In this document: positions 24,697 to 33,651 of the stretch, piece after piece | Position numbering within the stretch: the stretch's first letter is position 1 | How the letters are laid out: every line of letters begins with the position of its first letter | DNA from: a bacterium | Lineage (GTDB): Bacteria; JAMCPX01 | Direction of reading: 5' to 3' | Assembly: GCA_021787665.1 (NCBI GenBank) | Contig: JAJYLN010000025.1 | Location: 1-34,522, forward strand | Length of the DNA stretch: 34,522 nt | The notes under the pieces: model-generated | Told to the model about the DNA's origin: nothing | Database searches by the model: none | Seen by the model: the letters and a program-made list of their open reading frames with translations, nothing else | Program-made: the position numbers and the translations under genes

Positions 24697-25612
24697 TTTC
24701 AATGAATTACGGTCGGTCGTCAGGGGCAGAGTGGTGCTCGACGTGCCCATGAACCAGTACACCAGCATGAGGGTGGGCGGCACGTGTGCCTGCATGTTTA
24801 CGCCCGCTGACACCGATGACATCCTGAAGTTCATTGCATGGTCGAAAGATACGGGACAGCGGTACTTCGTGATGGGATCCGGGACCAATCTGATAGTACG
24901 GGAAGGCGGCGTACGGTATCCGGTGATACGGATCAAACACACGCTCGACTCGATGGAGATCGAGTCGGAAGACAAGGGGGCCGTCAGGCTCAGGGCCGGC
25001 GCAGGCATGCCTGTCGCAGAACTCGTGAGGTACTGCGCGGACAGGGGGCTCTCCGGTACCGAGCTGCTGGCCGGCATACCGGGCACGGTGGGCGGAGCCG
25101 TGTTCATGAACGCGGGCACCGGAGAAGGCAGCGTTGCGGACGTGGTCGAGGCCGTGACCTTCATAGAGCGGTCCGGCAGGACGAAGACCTACGGCAGAGA
25201 CGAGATGGGCTTCGGCTACAGGACCTGCAGAGCGCTCTCAGCGAGCAGCATCGTCGTATCAGCCGTGCTGGCCCTCAGGAGTGCCGATGCAACGAAGGTG
25301 CAGAAGAAGGTGGAGACAGTTCTGAAGGTCAAGGCACAGACACAGCCGCTCAACAAGCCGAGCTGCGGCTCCATATTCAAGAACCCGGCCAGCGGCGTTA
25401 AGGCATGGAAGCTGCTGGAGGAGGCGGGCATGCGCGGCGTGAGGGTCAGGGGCGCCATGTACTCGGAACTGCACACGAACTTCATCGTCAATACCGGCAG
25501 TGCCGCGGCCGGGGACGTGCTCGCGCTCATCAATGCCGGCATCGAGAAGGTCCGGGAAAAAAGCGGCGTACGACTCGAGCTGGAGGCTGTTATCATAGGG
25601 GACGAGTCATGA
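24689..25612 (+). CDS. murB: UDP-N-acetylenolpyruvoylglucosamine reductase (MurB)
   Basis: A 307-residue FAD enzyme that reduces UDP-GlcNAc-enolpyruvate to UDP-MurNAc with NADPH. FAD-binding parts are TSMRVGGTCACMFTP (25-39), GSGTNLIV (63-70) and GTELLAGIPGTVGGAVFMNAG (123-143). The catalytic serine lies in CGSIFKNP (Ser228), and the terminal glutamate in RLELEAVIIGD. Length suits the shorter (type II-like) forms. In the GYRTC segment (176-180) a Cys replaces the Ser usual after the YR pair, a conservative change. It overlaps murC by 8 bases and ddl by 4 bases (ATGA). Confidence 0.96.
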   Translation: MVDFNELRSVVRGRVVLDVPMNQYTSMRVGGTCACMFTPADTDDILKFIAWSKDTGQRYFVMGSGTNLIVREGGVRYPVIRIKHTLDSMEIESEDKGAVRLRAGAGMPVAELVRYCADRGLSGTELLAGIPGTVGGAVFMNAGTGEGSVADVVEAVTFIERSGRTKTYGRDEMGFGYRTCRALSASSIVVSAVLALRSADATKVQKKVETVLKVKAQTQPLNKPSCGSIFKNPASGVKAWKLLEEAGMRGVRVRGAMYSELHTNFIVNTGSAAAGDVLALINAGIEKVREKSGVRLELEAVIIGDES

Positions 25613-26583
25613 CGACCGTCACGAAGAAGGACAGGGTCGGCGTACTGCTCGGCGGTCTCTCGTCCGAGAAGGGGATATCGATGCTCAGCGGGGACGCCGT
25701 CTACCGCGCTCTCGCCGGGCTGGGCTACGACGTCGTGAAGGTGGAGGTCGACCGGGACCTCCCGCTCAAGCTCAGGGAGCTGCGGATAGAGGTGGCGTTC
25801 AATGCGCTCCACGGACGGTTCGGCGAGGACGGCTGTGTCCAGGGCGTTCTCGAGATCATGGGGATACCGTATACCGGTTCCGGCGTTTCGGCGAGTGCCA
25901 CGGCCATGGACAAAGTCCTTACGAAGCACATCCTCACGAGTGGCGGCATCCTGACACCCCCGTACCGCGTCGTCGAGCGTGCCATCGGGTACGATCAACT
26001 GCTCAGAGAAGGCGGCATCAACCTGCCCTACATCGTCAAGCCGGCGTGCGAGGGATCGAGCATCGGTATCGGCAGGGTGAGCAGTCCCGTGGAGATGAAG
26101 AAGGCGATCACGCACGCCTTGAAATACGACAGCCGCGTCCTCGTGGAGAAGTTCATCGAAGGCATGGACGTCACGGTTGCCGTGTACGACGACCGGGTAC
26201 TGGGGTCCATGGAGATACGGTCCGACGAGACGTTCCTCGACTACGATGTCAAGTATACGGAGGGCAGGGAGACGTTCTTTATCCCTCCCCCGCTTGAGGC
26301 AGATATCATGGCAAGCGTCGAAGAATCGGCACTGGCCGCACACCGTCTGCTGGGGTGCAGTTTCTATTCACGCATGGATTTCAGGGTGGCTCCTGGGGGG
26401 AGGCCCTACATGCTCGAGGTCAATACCCTGCCGGGGCTTACTGCTCTAAGCTATGTGCCCAAGATAGCGGAGAACAAGGGCATGAGCTATGAGGCGCTCG
26501 TCGAAGGCATACTCGGGTCCGCTCGTCTGAAGCTGAAGGATGTGCCGGGGCGGGACCTGCATCAGAAGGGGAAGGTCGAATGA
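25609..26583 (+). CDS. ddl: D-alanine--D-alanine ligase
   Basis: A 324-residue ATP-grasp ligase joining two D-alanines for MurF. The N-terminal loop GVLLGGLSSEKGISMLSG includes the conserved Glu20. FNALHGRFGEDGCVQGVLE, GIPYTGSGVSASATAMDK, the ATP-binding PYIVKPACEGSSIGI, VEKFIEGMDVTVAV and the metal-binding YMLEVNTLPGLT follow, all intact. The true start is ATG 25609, overlapping the murB stop (ATGA). It ends in an ATGA overlap with ftsQ. A single ddl inside dcw fits DdlB-type placement. Confidence 0.97.
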   Translation: MTTVTKKDRVGVLLGGLSSEKGISMLSGDAVYRALAGLGYDVVKVEVDRDLPLKLRELRIEVAFNALHGRFGEDGCVQGVLEIMGIPYTGSGVSASATAMDKVLTKHILTSGGILTPPYRVVERAIGYDQLLREGGINLPYIVKPACEGSSIGIGRVSSPVEMKKAITHALKYDSRVLVEKFIEGMDVTVAVYDDRVLGSMEIRSDETFLDYDVKYTEGRETFFIPPPLEADIMASVEESALAAHRLLGCSFYSRMDFRVAPGGRPYMLEVNTLPGLTALSYVPKIAENKGMSYEALVEGILGSARLKLKDVPGRDLHQKGKVE

Positions 26584-27503
26584 ACATACTCCTGCCGTCG
26601 AACTTCAAGGCGAGGCTGAAGGCCCCGTCGAACCTGAGATGGAAAAAGCACAACGACCGCGTCCTGTACCGACACCGCGTTCGGGCCTCCCTCGGGTATG
26701 TGCTCCTTATTGCCGCGATCGCCGTCGCTGGCATCGGCGGCCGATTCCTGTATGCAAAGGCAGCGCCTGCGATAGATTCTTCCCACCTGTTTGCCCTCAG
26801 GGAAGTACAGGTGCAGGGGTACGAGCGCGTCCTGCCCGCGGAAATTATCAGCGCGTCCGGACTTACCTTCGGTCAGAACATCTTCTCGATCCGGCTCTCC
26901 CGGGTCATAGACAACATCATGTCGATACCATGGATACATAGCGTGTCGGTGCGGAAGCTGCCGCCCCACAAGCTCGACATCCGTGTTGCGGAGCGGAAGG
27001 CGTTCTGCATGATACTGCTCGGCCGTCTCTACTACGTCGACAGCAACGGCATCATTTTCAAGAAGGTGGATCGGCATGACCCGGTTAACTATCCGGTCAT
27101 TACGGGCTTCGATGCGCGCGGCGGCCGTTTCCTGGACGTGCCGCTCCGGCCGGTGGCAGACGCCGTGTCGCTCTTCCGGGATCTCGATCAGGACTCGTCC
27201 GTGGATGGCAAAGACGTCTCGGAGATCCACATCGATAAAACGGGATACTCCATAGTTACCAATGCAGGACTCATTATACGGTTTAGAAAGATACGGACAG
27301 GCGACGTCACGTCCGAAATGGACAGGCTGAATGCGATCATGGGTCATTTCGGTGACGAAGTGCAGATGTTCTCCGTGATCGATCTAAGATTCGCGGGGAT
27401 GGGTATTGTCCGGTACAAGCAGGGCTTTGCAGACGGCGGGCCATCCGGACCGTCGCTTCGGAACATGAACAGGGAGGTGAGCGACATTGAAAAAGCGGGA
27501 TAA
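26580..27503 (+). CDS. ftsQ: Cell division protein FtsQ
   Basis: A 307-residue bitopic divisome protein. A basic cytoplasmic N-terminus of about 35 residues precedes one membrane helix (about 37-58, ASLGYVLLIAAIAVAGIGG). A POTRA domain follows (about 68-135, FALREVQVQGYERVLPAEI to LPPHKLDIRVAERKAF), and then the FtsQ/DivIB domain with YYVDSNGIIFK. It would recruit FtsB/FtsL to the division site. The start forms ATGA with the ddl stop. Its 3' end covers the start of ftsA by 17 bases. The call is safe from topology, POTRA and position. Confidence 0.93.
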   Translation: MNILLPSNFKARLKAPSNLRWKKHNDRVLYRHRVRASLGYVLLIAAIAVAGIGGRFLYAKAAPAIDSSHLFALREVQVQGYERVLPAEIISASGLTFGQNIFSIRLSRVIDNIMSIPWIHSVSVRKLPPHKLDIRVAERKAFCMILLGRLYYVDSNGIIFKKVDRHDPVNYPVITGFDARGGRFLDVPLRPVADAVSLFRDLDQDSSVDGKDVSEIHIDKTGYSIVTNAGLIIRFRKIRTGDVTSEMDRLNAIMGHFGDEVQMFSVIDLRFAGMGIVRYKQGFADGGPSGPSLRNMNREVSDIEKAG

Positions 27504-28731
27504 CATGATCATCGGGCTGGACATAGGTACGACCAAGGTGTGCGCCATCGTCGGAGAGCTGAAAGAGGGCACCCTCGATGTGGTGGGCATAGGCAAGGTC
27601 TCGCCGTCCCACGGCCTCAGCAAGGGCAACATCATCAACATAGAGACGACCGTGAAAGCCATACGACAGGCGATCGAGGAGGCTGAGCTCATGTCCGACT
27701 ACGAGATATCGAGCGTGTACACGGGCATAGCCGGCGACCACATCAGAAGCTTCAACAGCAGCGGGGTGATCGCCATCAAGGACAGGGAGGTGAAGTCGAA
27801 CGACATAAAACGAGTCGTGGACGCAGCAAAGGCAATGCCGATACCGGCGGACAAAGAAGTCATCCATGTCATTCCCCACGAGTTCATCATCGATGATCAG
27901 GGCGGCATAAAGGACCCGCTCGGCATGTCCGGCGTGAGGCTCGAGGTCAAGGTACATATCGTAACGGCCAATGTCTCTTCTGCGATGAATATCGTGAAGT
28001 CGTGCAACAGGTCCGGACTCACGGTCTCGGACATCGTCCTCCAGTCCATCGCATCGAGCGAAGCCGTCCTCAACCAGGAAGAGAAGGAACTCGGGGTCGT
28101 GCTGGTGGACATCGGCGGAGGCACGACGGACATCGCCATCTTCTATGAGGGCAGCATCAAGTACACGAGCGTCATAGGGCTCGGCGGCGAGCACATCACC
28201 AAGGACGTATCCGTGGGCCTGCGGACGCCCATCCATGAGGCCGAGAAGATCAAGATAAAGTACGGGACCGCGATGCGCACGGGCGTCGACAAGGCCGAGA
28301 TGGTGGAAGTACCGGGCATCGGCAACAGGAAGTCGAGGACGATATCGAGGCAGACCCTGGCCGAGATCATAGAGCTCAGGACCGAGGAGATCCTGACGCT
28401 CGTGGACAAGGAGATCACGAAGTCCGGATTCAAGGAGTTCATATCTGCCGGCGTCGTCCTGACCGGCGGCAGCTCCGTGCTCGACGGCATGGTCGACCTC
28501 GGCGAGCAGATCTTCAACCTGCCGGTGAGGATCGGCTTCCCTTCGGGCATCGGCGGCCTTACGGACGTCGTCAAGGACCCCTCGTACGCTACCGCTGTGG
28601 GGCTCGTGATCTACGGGAGCAAGCACTCGCACGTGACGAACTACGGAAACAGGGACATAGAGATAGTGAACAGGATACGGGAATTTTTCGTGAACATAGC
28701 GTCAAAACTATTTGTCAAAAAAGGAGGCTAA
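27487..28731 (+). CDS. ftsA: Cell division protein FtsA
   Basis: A 414-residue actin-like ATPase that ties FtsZ polymers to the membrane and signals to the divisome. Phosphate loop 1 is [17 protein letters not shown] (8-24) and phosphate loop 2 is [15 protein letters not shown]. The SHS2 subdomain (1C) lies about residues 90-170, the adenosine loop is [12 protein letters not shown], and a C-terminal amphipathic anchor is [21 protein letters not shown] 27487 is chosen because GGGAGG lies 9 bases upstream; ATG 27505 is 27 bases from it and would cut close to the first strand. Overlap with ftsQ is 17 bases; one base separates it from ftsZ. Confidence 0.97.
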   Translation: MKKRDNMIIGLDIGTTKVCAIVGELKEGTLDVVGIGKVSPSHGLSKGNIINIETTVKAIRQAIEEAELMSDYEISSVYTGIAGDHIRSFNSSGVIAIKDREVKSNDIKRVVDAAKAMPIPADKEVIHVIPHEFIIDDQGGIKDPLGMSGVRLEVKVHIVTANVSSAMNIVKSCNRSGLTVSDIVLQSIASSEAVLNQEEKELGVVLVDIGGGTTDIAIFYEGSIKYTSVIGLGGEHITKDVSVGLRTPIHEAEKIKIKYGTAMRTGVDKAEMVEVPGIGNRKSRTISRQTLAEIIELRTEEILTLVDKEITKSGFKEFISAGVVLTGGSSVLDGMVDLGEQIFNLPVRIGFPSGIGGLTDVVKDPSYATAVGLVIYGSKHSHVTNYGNRDIEIVNRIREFFVNIASKLFVKKGG

Positions 28732-28732
28732 G

Positions 28733-29890
28733 ATGTTCGAATTGAGTAACGAGTATCATCATGCGGCAAAGATCAAGGTCGTGGGTGTCGGTGGAGGAGG
28801 AGGCAATGCAGTCAATACGATGATAAGGAGCGGCATGAAGGGAGCGGACTTCATTGCAGCGAATACGGACATGCAGGTGCTTACCAGAAACAAGGCGACG
28901 TACAAAATTCAGCTCGGTGCCAAGCTGACCAGGGGTCTCGGTGCCGGCGCCAGCCCGGCGATCGGTAGGGAGGCCGCCATGGAAGACGAGGCGAAGCTCA
29001 AGGACGTCCTCGGCGGTGCCGATATGATCTTCGTGACCGCGGGCATGGGCGGAGGCACGGGCACGGGCGCGGGCCCGGTCATCGCGGAGATAGCGAAGTC
29101 GCTCGGCGCCCTCGTCGTCGCGGTCGTGACGAAACCATTCGAGTTCGAGGGCAGGAAGAGGCAGATGCAGGCCGAGAAGGGTATAGAAGAGCTCAGCCAG
29201 TATGTCGACACCCTGATCGTGATACCGAATGATCGGCTGTTCAACATAGCCGATAACAAGACCACGGTACTCGAGGCGTACACCAGGGTCGACGAGGTGC
29301 TCCTCCATGCGGTGCGGGGCATATCCGACATCATCACGATCCCGGGACTCGTCAACGTGGACTTCGCCGATGTGCGGACGGTCATGGGAGAGATGGGAAT
29401 GGCCATGATGGGTACCGGCAGGAGTGAGGGCGAGAAGCGGGCGAAAGAAGCAGCGCACAAGGCGATATCGAACCCCTTGCTCGAAGACATATCCATAAGC
29501 GGGGCAAAGGGCATTCTGATCAACATCACCGGGGACGCCTCCATCACGCTCAACGAGATCAAGGACGCATGCGAGCTCGTCAAGGAACAGGTGGACGACA
29601 ACGCAAACGTGATATACGGCACGGTGATAGACGAGGACATGGGCGGCAGCCTCGATGTGACCGTGATTGCAACCGGCTTCGGCGAGAGGAGGATCAGCGA
29701 GAAGTATCCGATCGCAGGCAAGCTGTCCGTGGTCCACGGCGACTCGAACAGGGACATTCCTGCCTTCAAACGGGCGGACAGGAAGATCGACGAGATCGAC
29801 TCCGTAAAGTCGGTGAAGAAGGTGATGCTGACGGGCTACGACGAGGACGAGCTCGACATCCCGACGTTCCTGAGAAAAAAAGCGGACTGA
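28733..29890 (+). CDS. ftsZ: Cell division protein FtsZ
   Basis: A 385-residue tubulin-like GTPase that forms the Z ring. Visible are [16 protein letters not shown] (13-28), the tubulin signature GGGTGTG (106-112), the T7 synergy loop NVDFADV (about 205-211), and at the extreme C-terminus [14 protein letters not shown], the conserved peptide that binds FtsA and ZipA-like anchors. The linker before this peptide is short (about 50 residues). The ATG has a strong AAGGAGG 5 bases upstream, suiting the high level needed for FtsZ. It starts 1 base after ftsA and is followed 1 base later by purM. Confidence 0.98.
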   Translation: MFELSNEYHHAAKIKVVGVGGGGGNAVNTMIRSGMKGADFIAANTDMQVLTRNKATYKIQLGAKLTRGLGAGASPAIGREAAMEDEAKLKDVLGGADMIFVTAGMGGGTGTGAGPVIAEIAKSLGALVVAVVTKPFEFEGRKRQMQAEKGIEELSQYVDTLIVIPNDRLFNIADNKTTVLEAYTRVDEVLLHAVRGISDIITIPGLVNVDFADVRTVMGEMGMAMMGTGRSEGEKRAKEAAHKAISNPLLEDISISGAKGILINITGDASITLNEIKDACELVKEQVDDNANVIYGTVIDEDMGGSLDVTVIATGFGERRISEKYPIAGKLSVVHGDSNRDIPAFKRADRKIDEIDSVKSVKKVMLTGYDEDELDIPTFLRKKAD

Positions 29891-29891
29891 C

Positions 29892-30923
29892 ATGAAGTAC
29901 AGCGATGCCGGCGTGAGCATCGACACGGGCAACGCCTTTATCGAGATGATAAAACCCGCTGCGAAGTCTACCCTGAGGAAGGGTGTCCTTGCGGGTATCG
30001 GCGGTTTTGCGGGGCTATTCGAGGTCGACAGGAGGCGGTATCGCCGGCCCGTCATCGTGACGTCGACAGACGGCGTGGGCACGAAGCTCAGGATCGCCTT
30101 CATGGCCGACGTCCACGACACGGTCGGCATCGACCTCGTGGCCATGAACGTCAACGACGTCGTCGTTACCGGGGCTGAGCCGGTCGCTTTTCTGGACTAC
30201 CTGGCCACCTCGCAACTCAGGCTCGACACCGCGGGCGCTATAATCAAAGGCATCGTCAGCGGGTGCAGGCAGGCAGGATGTACGTTGCTGGGCGGAGAGA
30301 CCGCCGAGCTGCCGGGCTTTTACAAGGCCGGAGAGTACGACCTCGCCGGGTTCGTGGTGGGCGTTGCAGAGAAAGGCAGGCTCATGAACGGCGCAGACGT
30401 GCGGCAGGGGGACGTGCTCATCGGTATCGGCTCGAGCGGCCTCCATAGCAACGGTTACTCCCTTGCCCGGCATGTGCTGCTCGAAAAGAGGAAGATGAAA
30501 CTCGACGCCTATATAGACGAGCTCGGATGCACGTTGGGGGAGGAGCTGCTGAGGCCCACGATTATCTACGTCAAGGTGGTCCGAGCACTCGCCGGGCAGG
30601 GCCTGATAAAGGCGGCGGCACACATCACCGGGGGCGGTATTACGGAAAATCTCCCCCGGGTATTTCCGAAGGGGTACAGGGCCGTTATCGAGACCGGCTC
30701 GTGGAGCATACCGCCGGTGTTCGACCTGATCAGGGGCCTCGGCAGGATCGAAGAGACGGAGATGCTCAGGACGTTCAACAGCGGCCTGGGGATGATAATG
30801 GTCGTGGACAGAAACAAGGTCCCCAGGGCCATGGACACGATAAAGTCCATGCACCACAAGGCCTACGTCATAGGAGAGATACGCCGTCGCGCTGCGCGCG
30901 GGCAGGCCGTGGAATTCATCTGA
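29892..30923 (+). CDS. purM: Phosphoribosylformylglycinamidine cyclo-ligase (AIR synthetase)
   Basis: A 343-residue enzyme of purine synthesis that closes the imidazole ring of AIR using ATP. The start MKYSDAGVSIDTGN, VTSTDGVGTKL, the NVNDVVVTGAEP loop, LLGGETAELPGFY, GIGSSGLHSNGYSLAR and HITGGGITENLPR are PurM signatures. Length is normal. It follows ftsZ by 1 base on the same strand, so it probably rides on the dcw transcript, an unusual but not unknown addition. No purN or other pur gene follows. A perfect hairpin 15 bases beyond the stop closes the operon. Confidence 0.97.
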   Translation: MKYSDAGVSIDTGNAFIEMIKPAAKSTLRKGVLAGIGGFAGLFEVDRRRYRRPVIVTSTDGVGTKLRIAFMADVHDTVGIDLVAMNVNDVVVTGAEPVAFLDYLATSQLRLDTAGAIIKGIVSGCRQAGCTLLGGETAELPGFYKAGEYDLAGFVVGVAEKGRLMNGADVRQGDVLIGIGSSGLHSNGYSLARHVLLEKRKMKLDAYIDELGCTLGEELLRPTIIYVKVVRALAGQGLIKAAAHITGGGITENLPRVFPKGYRAVIETGSWSIPPVFDLIRGLGRIEETEMLRTFNSGLGMIMVVDRNKVPRAMDTIKSMHHKAYVIGEIRRRAARGQAVEFI

Positions 30924-30937
30924 GGGAAAGGGACGGC

Positions 30938-30962
30938 CGGTGGGTGATCGTCTCACCCACCG
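30938..30962. terminator. Perfect hairpin shared by convergent purM and lipoprotein genes
   Basis: A 10-bp perfect stem (CGGTGGGTGA at 30938-30947, TCACCCACCG at 30953-30962) with a 5-nt loop lies between two convergent stop codons (30923 and 30986). Neither side has a strong T-tract; CCTTT occurs on the minus-strand side further out. It probably ends transcription in both directions, perhaps incompletely. Confidence 0.6.
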
Positions 30963-30985
30963 ACTGCCAGAGAAGAAAAGATGAT

Positions 30986-32800
30986 TCAGAGCGTACCGCT
31001 CCCGATCAGAGAGAATATCGTCTGGCCCAGGTCCTGTACCAGGTAGTTCAGCTCGAGCAGGTTCGGGTTGCTCCACGGCCCGGACGCGCCATTATCTTTG
31101 CATGTGGCGGCGGTCGAGGTAGTGATGTCTCCCCCGCTGCATGTAATGGTCGTGTACAACATCTTTCCCAGTGTCGGGTCCCTGAACGGGATGTACGGCA
31201 GGTACGCCTTCGCGATGCCGGGGTTGGGGATAGGGCCTATCCTGTATCCATTGTTGTCCGGGTCGATTATGCCTTTGCCGTCCGGACCAAGGAAATGGGC
31301 GGTAGCGGTGAAGGGACCTGTGCTGCCACAGTAGACCATGGTGCTCGCGAGGTCGGATGCCGGGCATTCATACTCGAGGATGATAGTCGAGACGATGGGT
31401 GCAAGGGGATCCGTGCTCGCCGTAAACGTATACCCGGTGATCGTTGTCCCGGTCGTGCCCGGAGCGACCCACGCGGGCATCATCGAGCGCAGGGATACCG
31501 GCTGCTTGAAGAACTGGCCAAGGTCGAGCTCTATGTTGCCCGGGATCGCCGCTGCCAGGACCCCTGTCAGGGTATCGACGTTGAGGAACCCCATGAGCTG
31601 CTTGAACGTGGACTGGGTCGTAGGACCGAATCCTGCGATAGCAGAGTCGATGATGCTCTGGACGAGGTTCGATTGTAACAGGGCGACGACCGCCATCGAG
31701 AGCACCGGGGCGATGTCATTGCCGAACGAGGTGTACTGTCCGTTGTTGGTGCCGCCGTTGATGTTGTTCAGGACCCTCGAAGCGATGTCCGTGATGAAGC
31801 CGCCGGCGGATGAGGTGATGGGGATGTTGACGGTACTCGTGGTGTACCCGTTGGCTCCGAGCGACTTCATGTGCAGGATGAGGATGGCCTTGCCATTCGA
31901 GTCTGCCCCGTAGGTGATGACGTTCGTTGTCTCGCCGTGCGGCGGGCTCTTGATGAAGTCCACGCCGCCTATGATGTCCTGAAGCGCGGTACTCAGCGCG
32001 AGCTGTCCGGCGGCGATGTTCTGTGTGCCGTCCGCCGGGTCTATGCCAAGGGTGTTCGAGTTATCGACCATAATAAAGCCGAGCGCCTCGAGTATCGTAT
32101 CGATATCGAGGTTGCTCAGCCTGCCGGAGGCCCCGACGTATCTTACGATGTCTGCGAGGTTCATGTCGAGGTTGACCGCCATGAAGAGATCGAGCGTCCC
32201 GTCGATGCCATTCAGCAGCGCATCGAAATAGTAGACCTCCTCCATGTCGTACATCCCCCCGTAGTCTCCGAGGGCGTACGAGAGCGTCCCGCTGCCTATG
32301 GATAGCGGGAGCGAGTTTATCTGGAACTCGAAGCTCTTGTCACCGCTCTGGATGATCGCGTCGAAGTAGGCCTTTGCCTGATAGACCGAGGTCATGAGCG
32401 CGCTGTTCAGGATACCCCCGATCAACTGGTTTATAGGCGACATGCTGCCGCTCTCGACGAACTGCGGCTTCAGCACCGGCGTGCCCTGGTCGAACAGCGA
32501 GAACCCGAACGTCGACAGCAGGGACGTTAACTGGCTCACGAGGTTGCCTACCTGGTTGAGGAGTATCGCTATGGCCGCGCCGAACCGCGCCTGGTTGTTG
32601 TTCGGGTCGTAGTTATTGAGGACGTCCTCAAAATTCGTTATGGCGCTCGAATACTGCTGGTTCGAGAGCTCTGTCTTGCCCTGGGTCAGCAGGTAGTTTA
32701 TGTGCTGCTGCGTTGCGTTCGAAGGCGAGGAGCTGCAGCCGTGGACAAGCCCTGCAAGCGTCAGAGCGAGTATGAAGATAATCAATTTTCCCCTATACAT
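30986..32800 (-). CDS. Large lipoprotein of unknown function with N-terminal TPR-like segment
   Basis: A 604-residue exported protein. A signal peptide ends in a lipobox LVHGC, so Cys22 would be lipidated; His at -2 is unusual. A TPR-like helical pair (about 33-80, LLTQGKTELSNQQYSSAITN) follows, then a long region rich in Ser, Gly, Asn and Ile without recognisable catalytic motif. Segments such as DIDTILEALGFIMVDNSNTLGID repeat a helical style seen in other delta-lineage lipoproteins, but I do not recognise the family. ATG 32800 is chosen for GGAGGG 4 bases upstream and because it gives a proper signal peptide. It starts 10 bases after the REC-PilZ gene stop, so the two form an operon, suggesting a surface or envelope role under the same control. 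Confidence 0.85.
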   Translation of the reverse strand: MYRGKLIIFILALTLAGLVHGCSSSPSNATQQHINYLLTQGKTELSNQQYSSAITNFEDVLNNYDPNNNQARFGAAIAILLNQVGNLVSQLTSLLSTFGFSLFDQGTPVLKPQFVESGSMSPINQLIGGILNSALMTSVYQAKAYFDAIIQSGDKSFEFQINSLPLSIGSGTLSYALGDYGGMYDMEEVYYFDALLNGIDGTLDLFMAVNLDMNLADIVRYVGASGRLSNLDIDTILEALGFIMVDNSNTLGIDPADGTQNIAAGQLALSTALQDIIGGVDFIKSPPHGETTNVITYGADSNGKAILILHMKSLGANGYTTSTVNIPITSSAGGFITDIASRVLNNINGGTNNGQYTSFGNDIAPVLSMAVVALLQSNLVQSIIDSAIAGFGPTTQSTFKQLMGFLNVDTLTGVLAAAIPGNIELDLGQFFKQPVSLRSMMPAWVAPGTTGTTITGYTFTASTDPLAPIVSTIILEYECPASDLASTMVYCGSTGPFTATAHFLGPDGKGIIDPDNNGYRIGPIPNPGIAKAYLPYIPFRDPTLGKMLYTTITCSGGDITTSTAATCKDNGASGPWSNPNLLELNYLVQDLGQTIFSLIGSGTL

Positions 32801-32810
32801 GGTTCCCTCC

Positions 32811-33512
32811 TTATTTTGCCTTATGGTCGATGAATGTCTTGAGCGCGGCCAGCGATTTCGAGGTTGCATCGACGAACTCGAGGCCGATACCGTTGATCAT
32901 ATGGTCGTCTGTCTCTTCCTTGAAGGTCCTCATCACCTTTGCCTTGTAGCGGTGGGGCTCTGTCTTGCCGTTGTTTGAAGCCGGATGCTGGGGCAGGGAA
33001 AGGGCCAGGCTCAATATCGTGTTCAGGGGTATGAGGTCTTTCGTGATGATGGAGAGCCCGGAATAGCTGAGGTCTTTCGAATAGACCGAGACGGCCCTGT
33101 CCTTGTACTCGTACTTTACCTCAATGGATATATCGTAGCGCTCTTCCTTCCGTACCTTTATCTCCACGAACTTCTTTACCTCTTCAAGGAATGCCGACTC
33201 GTTGATGGGCTTGCGCACGAAGTCGTCGCACCCGGCCTTGAGCGCCTCTCCTCGCCTGTCCGTAGAGGTCACCATGACAACGGGGATCTTTTTCAAAGAA
33301 GAATCGCTCTTGATTATCCTGCAGCACTCGATACCGTTCATCTTGGGCATCTCGAGGTCCAACAGGATAATATCGGGCCTTTCGATCTTTGCCAGTTTGA
33401 GTGCTTCGGCCCCGTCCTTTGCCGTGATGACCTTCGACTCCGCCCTTCGCAGGAAAGAGACCTCGAGATCGAGAAAGTTCCTCATATCGTCGACAAGCAG
33501 GATCTTTATCAT
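32811..33512 (-). CDS. REC-PilZ response regulator (c-di-GMP binding)
   Basis: A 233-residue two-domain protein. The receiver (2-118) has Asp8/Asp9, phospho-acceptor Asp52, Thr82 and Lys101, all intact. The C-terminal PilZ domain (about 120-230) has the c-di-GMP motifs RxxxR (Arg121, Arg125) and DxSxxG (147-152, DLSYSG), so ligand binding is likely. No kinase is adjacent; the partner must lie elsewhere. The start MIKILLVDD has AAGGGAGA 5 bases upstream, and a strong promoter sits about 32 bases before it. It is first in an operon with the lipoprotein. Such REC-PilZ proteins often control motility, exopolysaccharide or gliding, but no direct clue is in the sequence. Confidence 0.92.
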   Translation of the reverse strand: MIKILLVDDMRNFLDLEVSFLRRAESKVITAKDGAEALKLAKIERPDIILLDLEMPKMNGIECCRIIKSDSSLKKIPVVMVTSTDRRGEALKAGCDDFVRKPINESAFLEEVKKFVEIKVRKEERYDISIEVKYEYKDRAVSVYSKDLSYSGLSIITKDLIPLNTILSLALSLPQHPASNNGKTEPHRYKAKVMRTFKEETDDHMINGIGLEFVDATSKSLAALKTFIDHKAK

Positions 33513-33543
33513 ACAAATCTCCCTTTGAGTTGTTTTAATGCTG

Positions 33544-33572
33544 ACTATACAAGAAGATTTGCGTGTTGTCAA
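33544..33572 (-). promoter_or_regulatory. Strong sigma70-type promoter of the REC-PilZ/lipoprotein operon
   Basis: Minus strand: TTGACA (33567-33572, perfect), 17-base spacer, TATAGT (33544-33549, five of six). Transcription would begin near 33537, giving a leader of about 25 bases that contains a good ribosome binding site. Confidence 0.75.
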
Positions 33573-33651
33573 ACCCTATTTTGTCTGCTTTTTTGACTCT
33601 GTCCGAAATGGAGCGGGAAGATACCGTAATGAGAAAAGGGGCTTATCCGGG

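Noticed and set aside
28715-30154. Long minus-strand frame opposite ftsZ and purM
   Set aside because: It lies wholly antisense to two certain genes, has no recognisable domain, and His/Arg/Asp-rich composition typical of the antisense frame of GC-rich genes.
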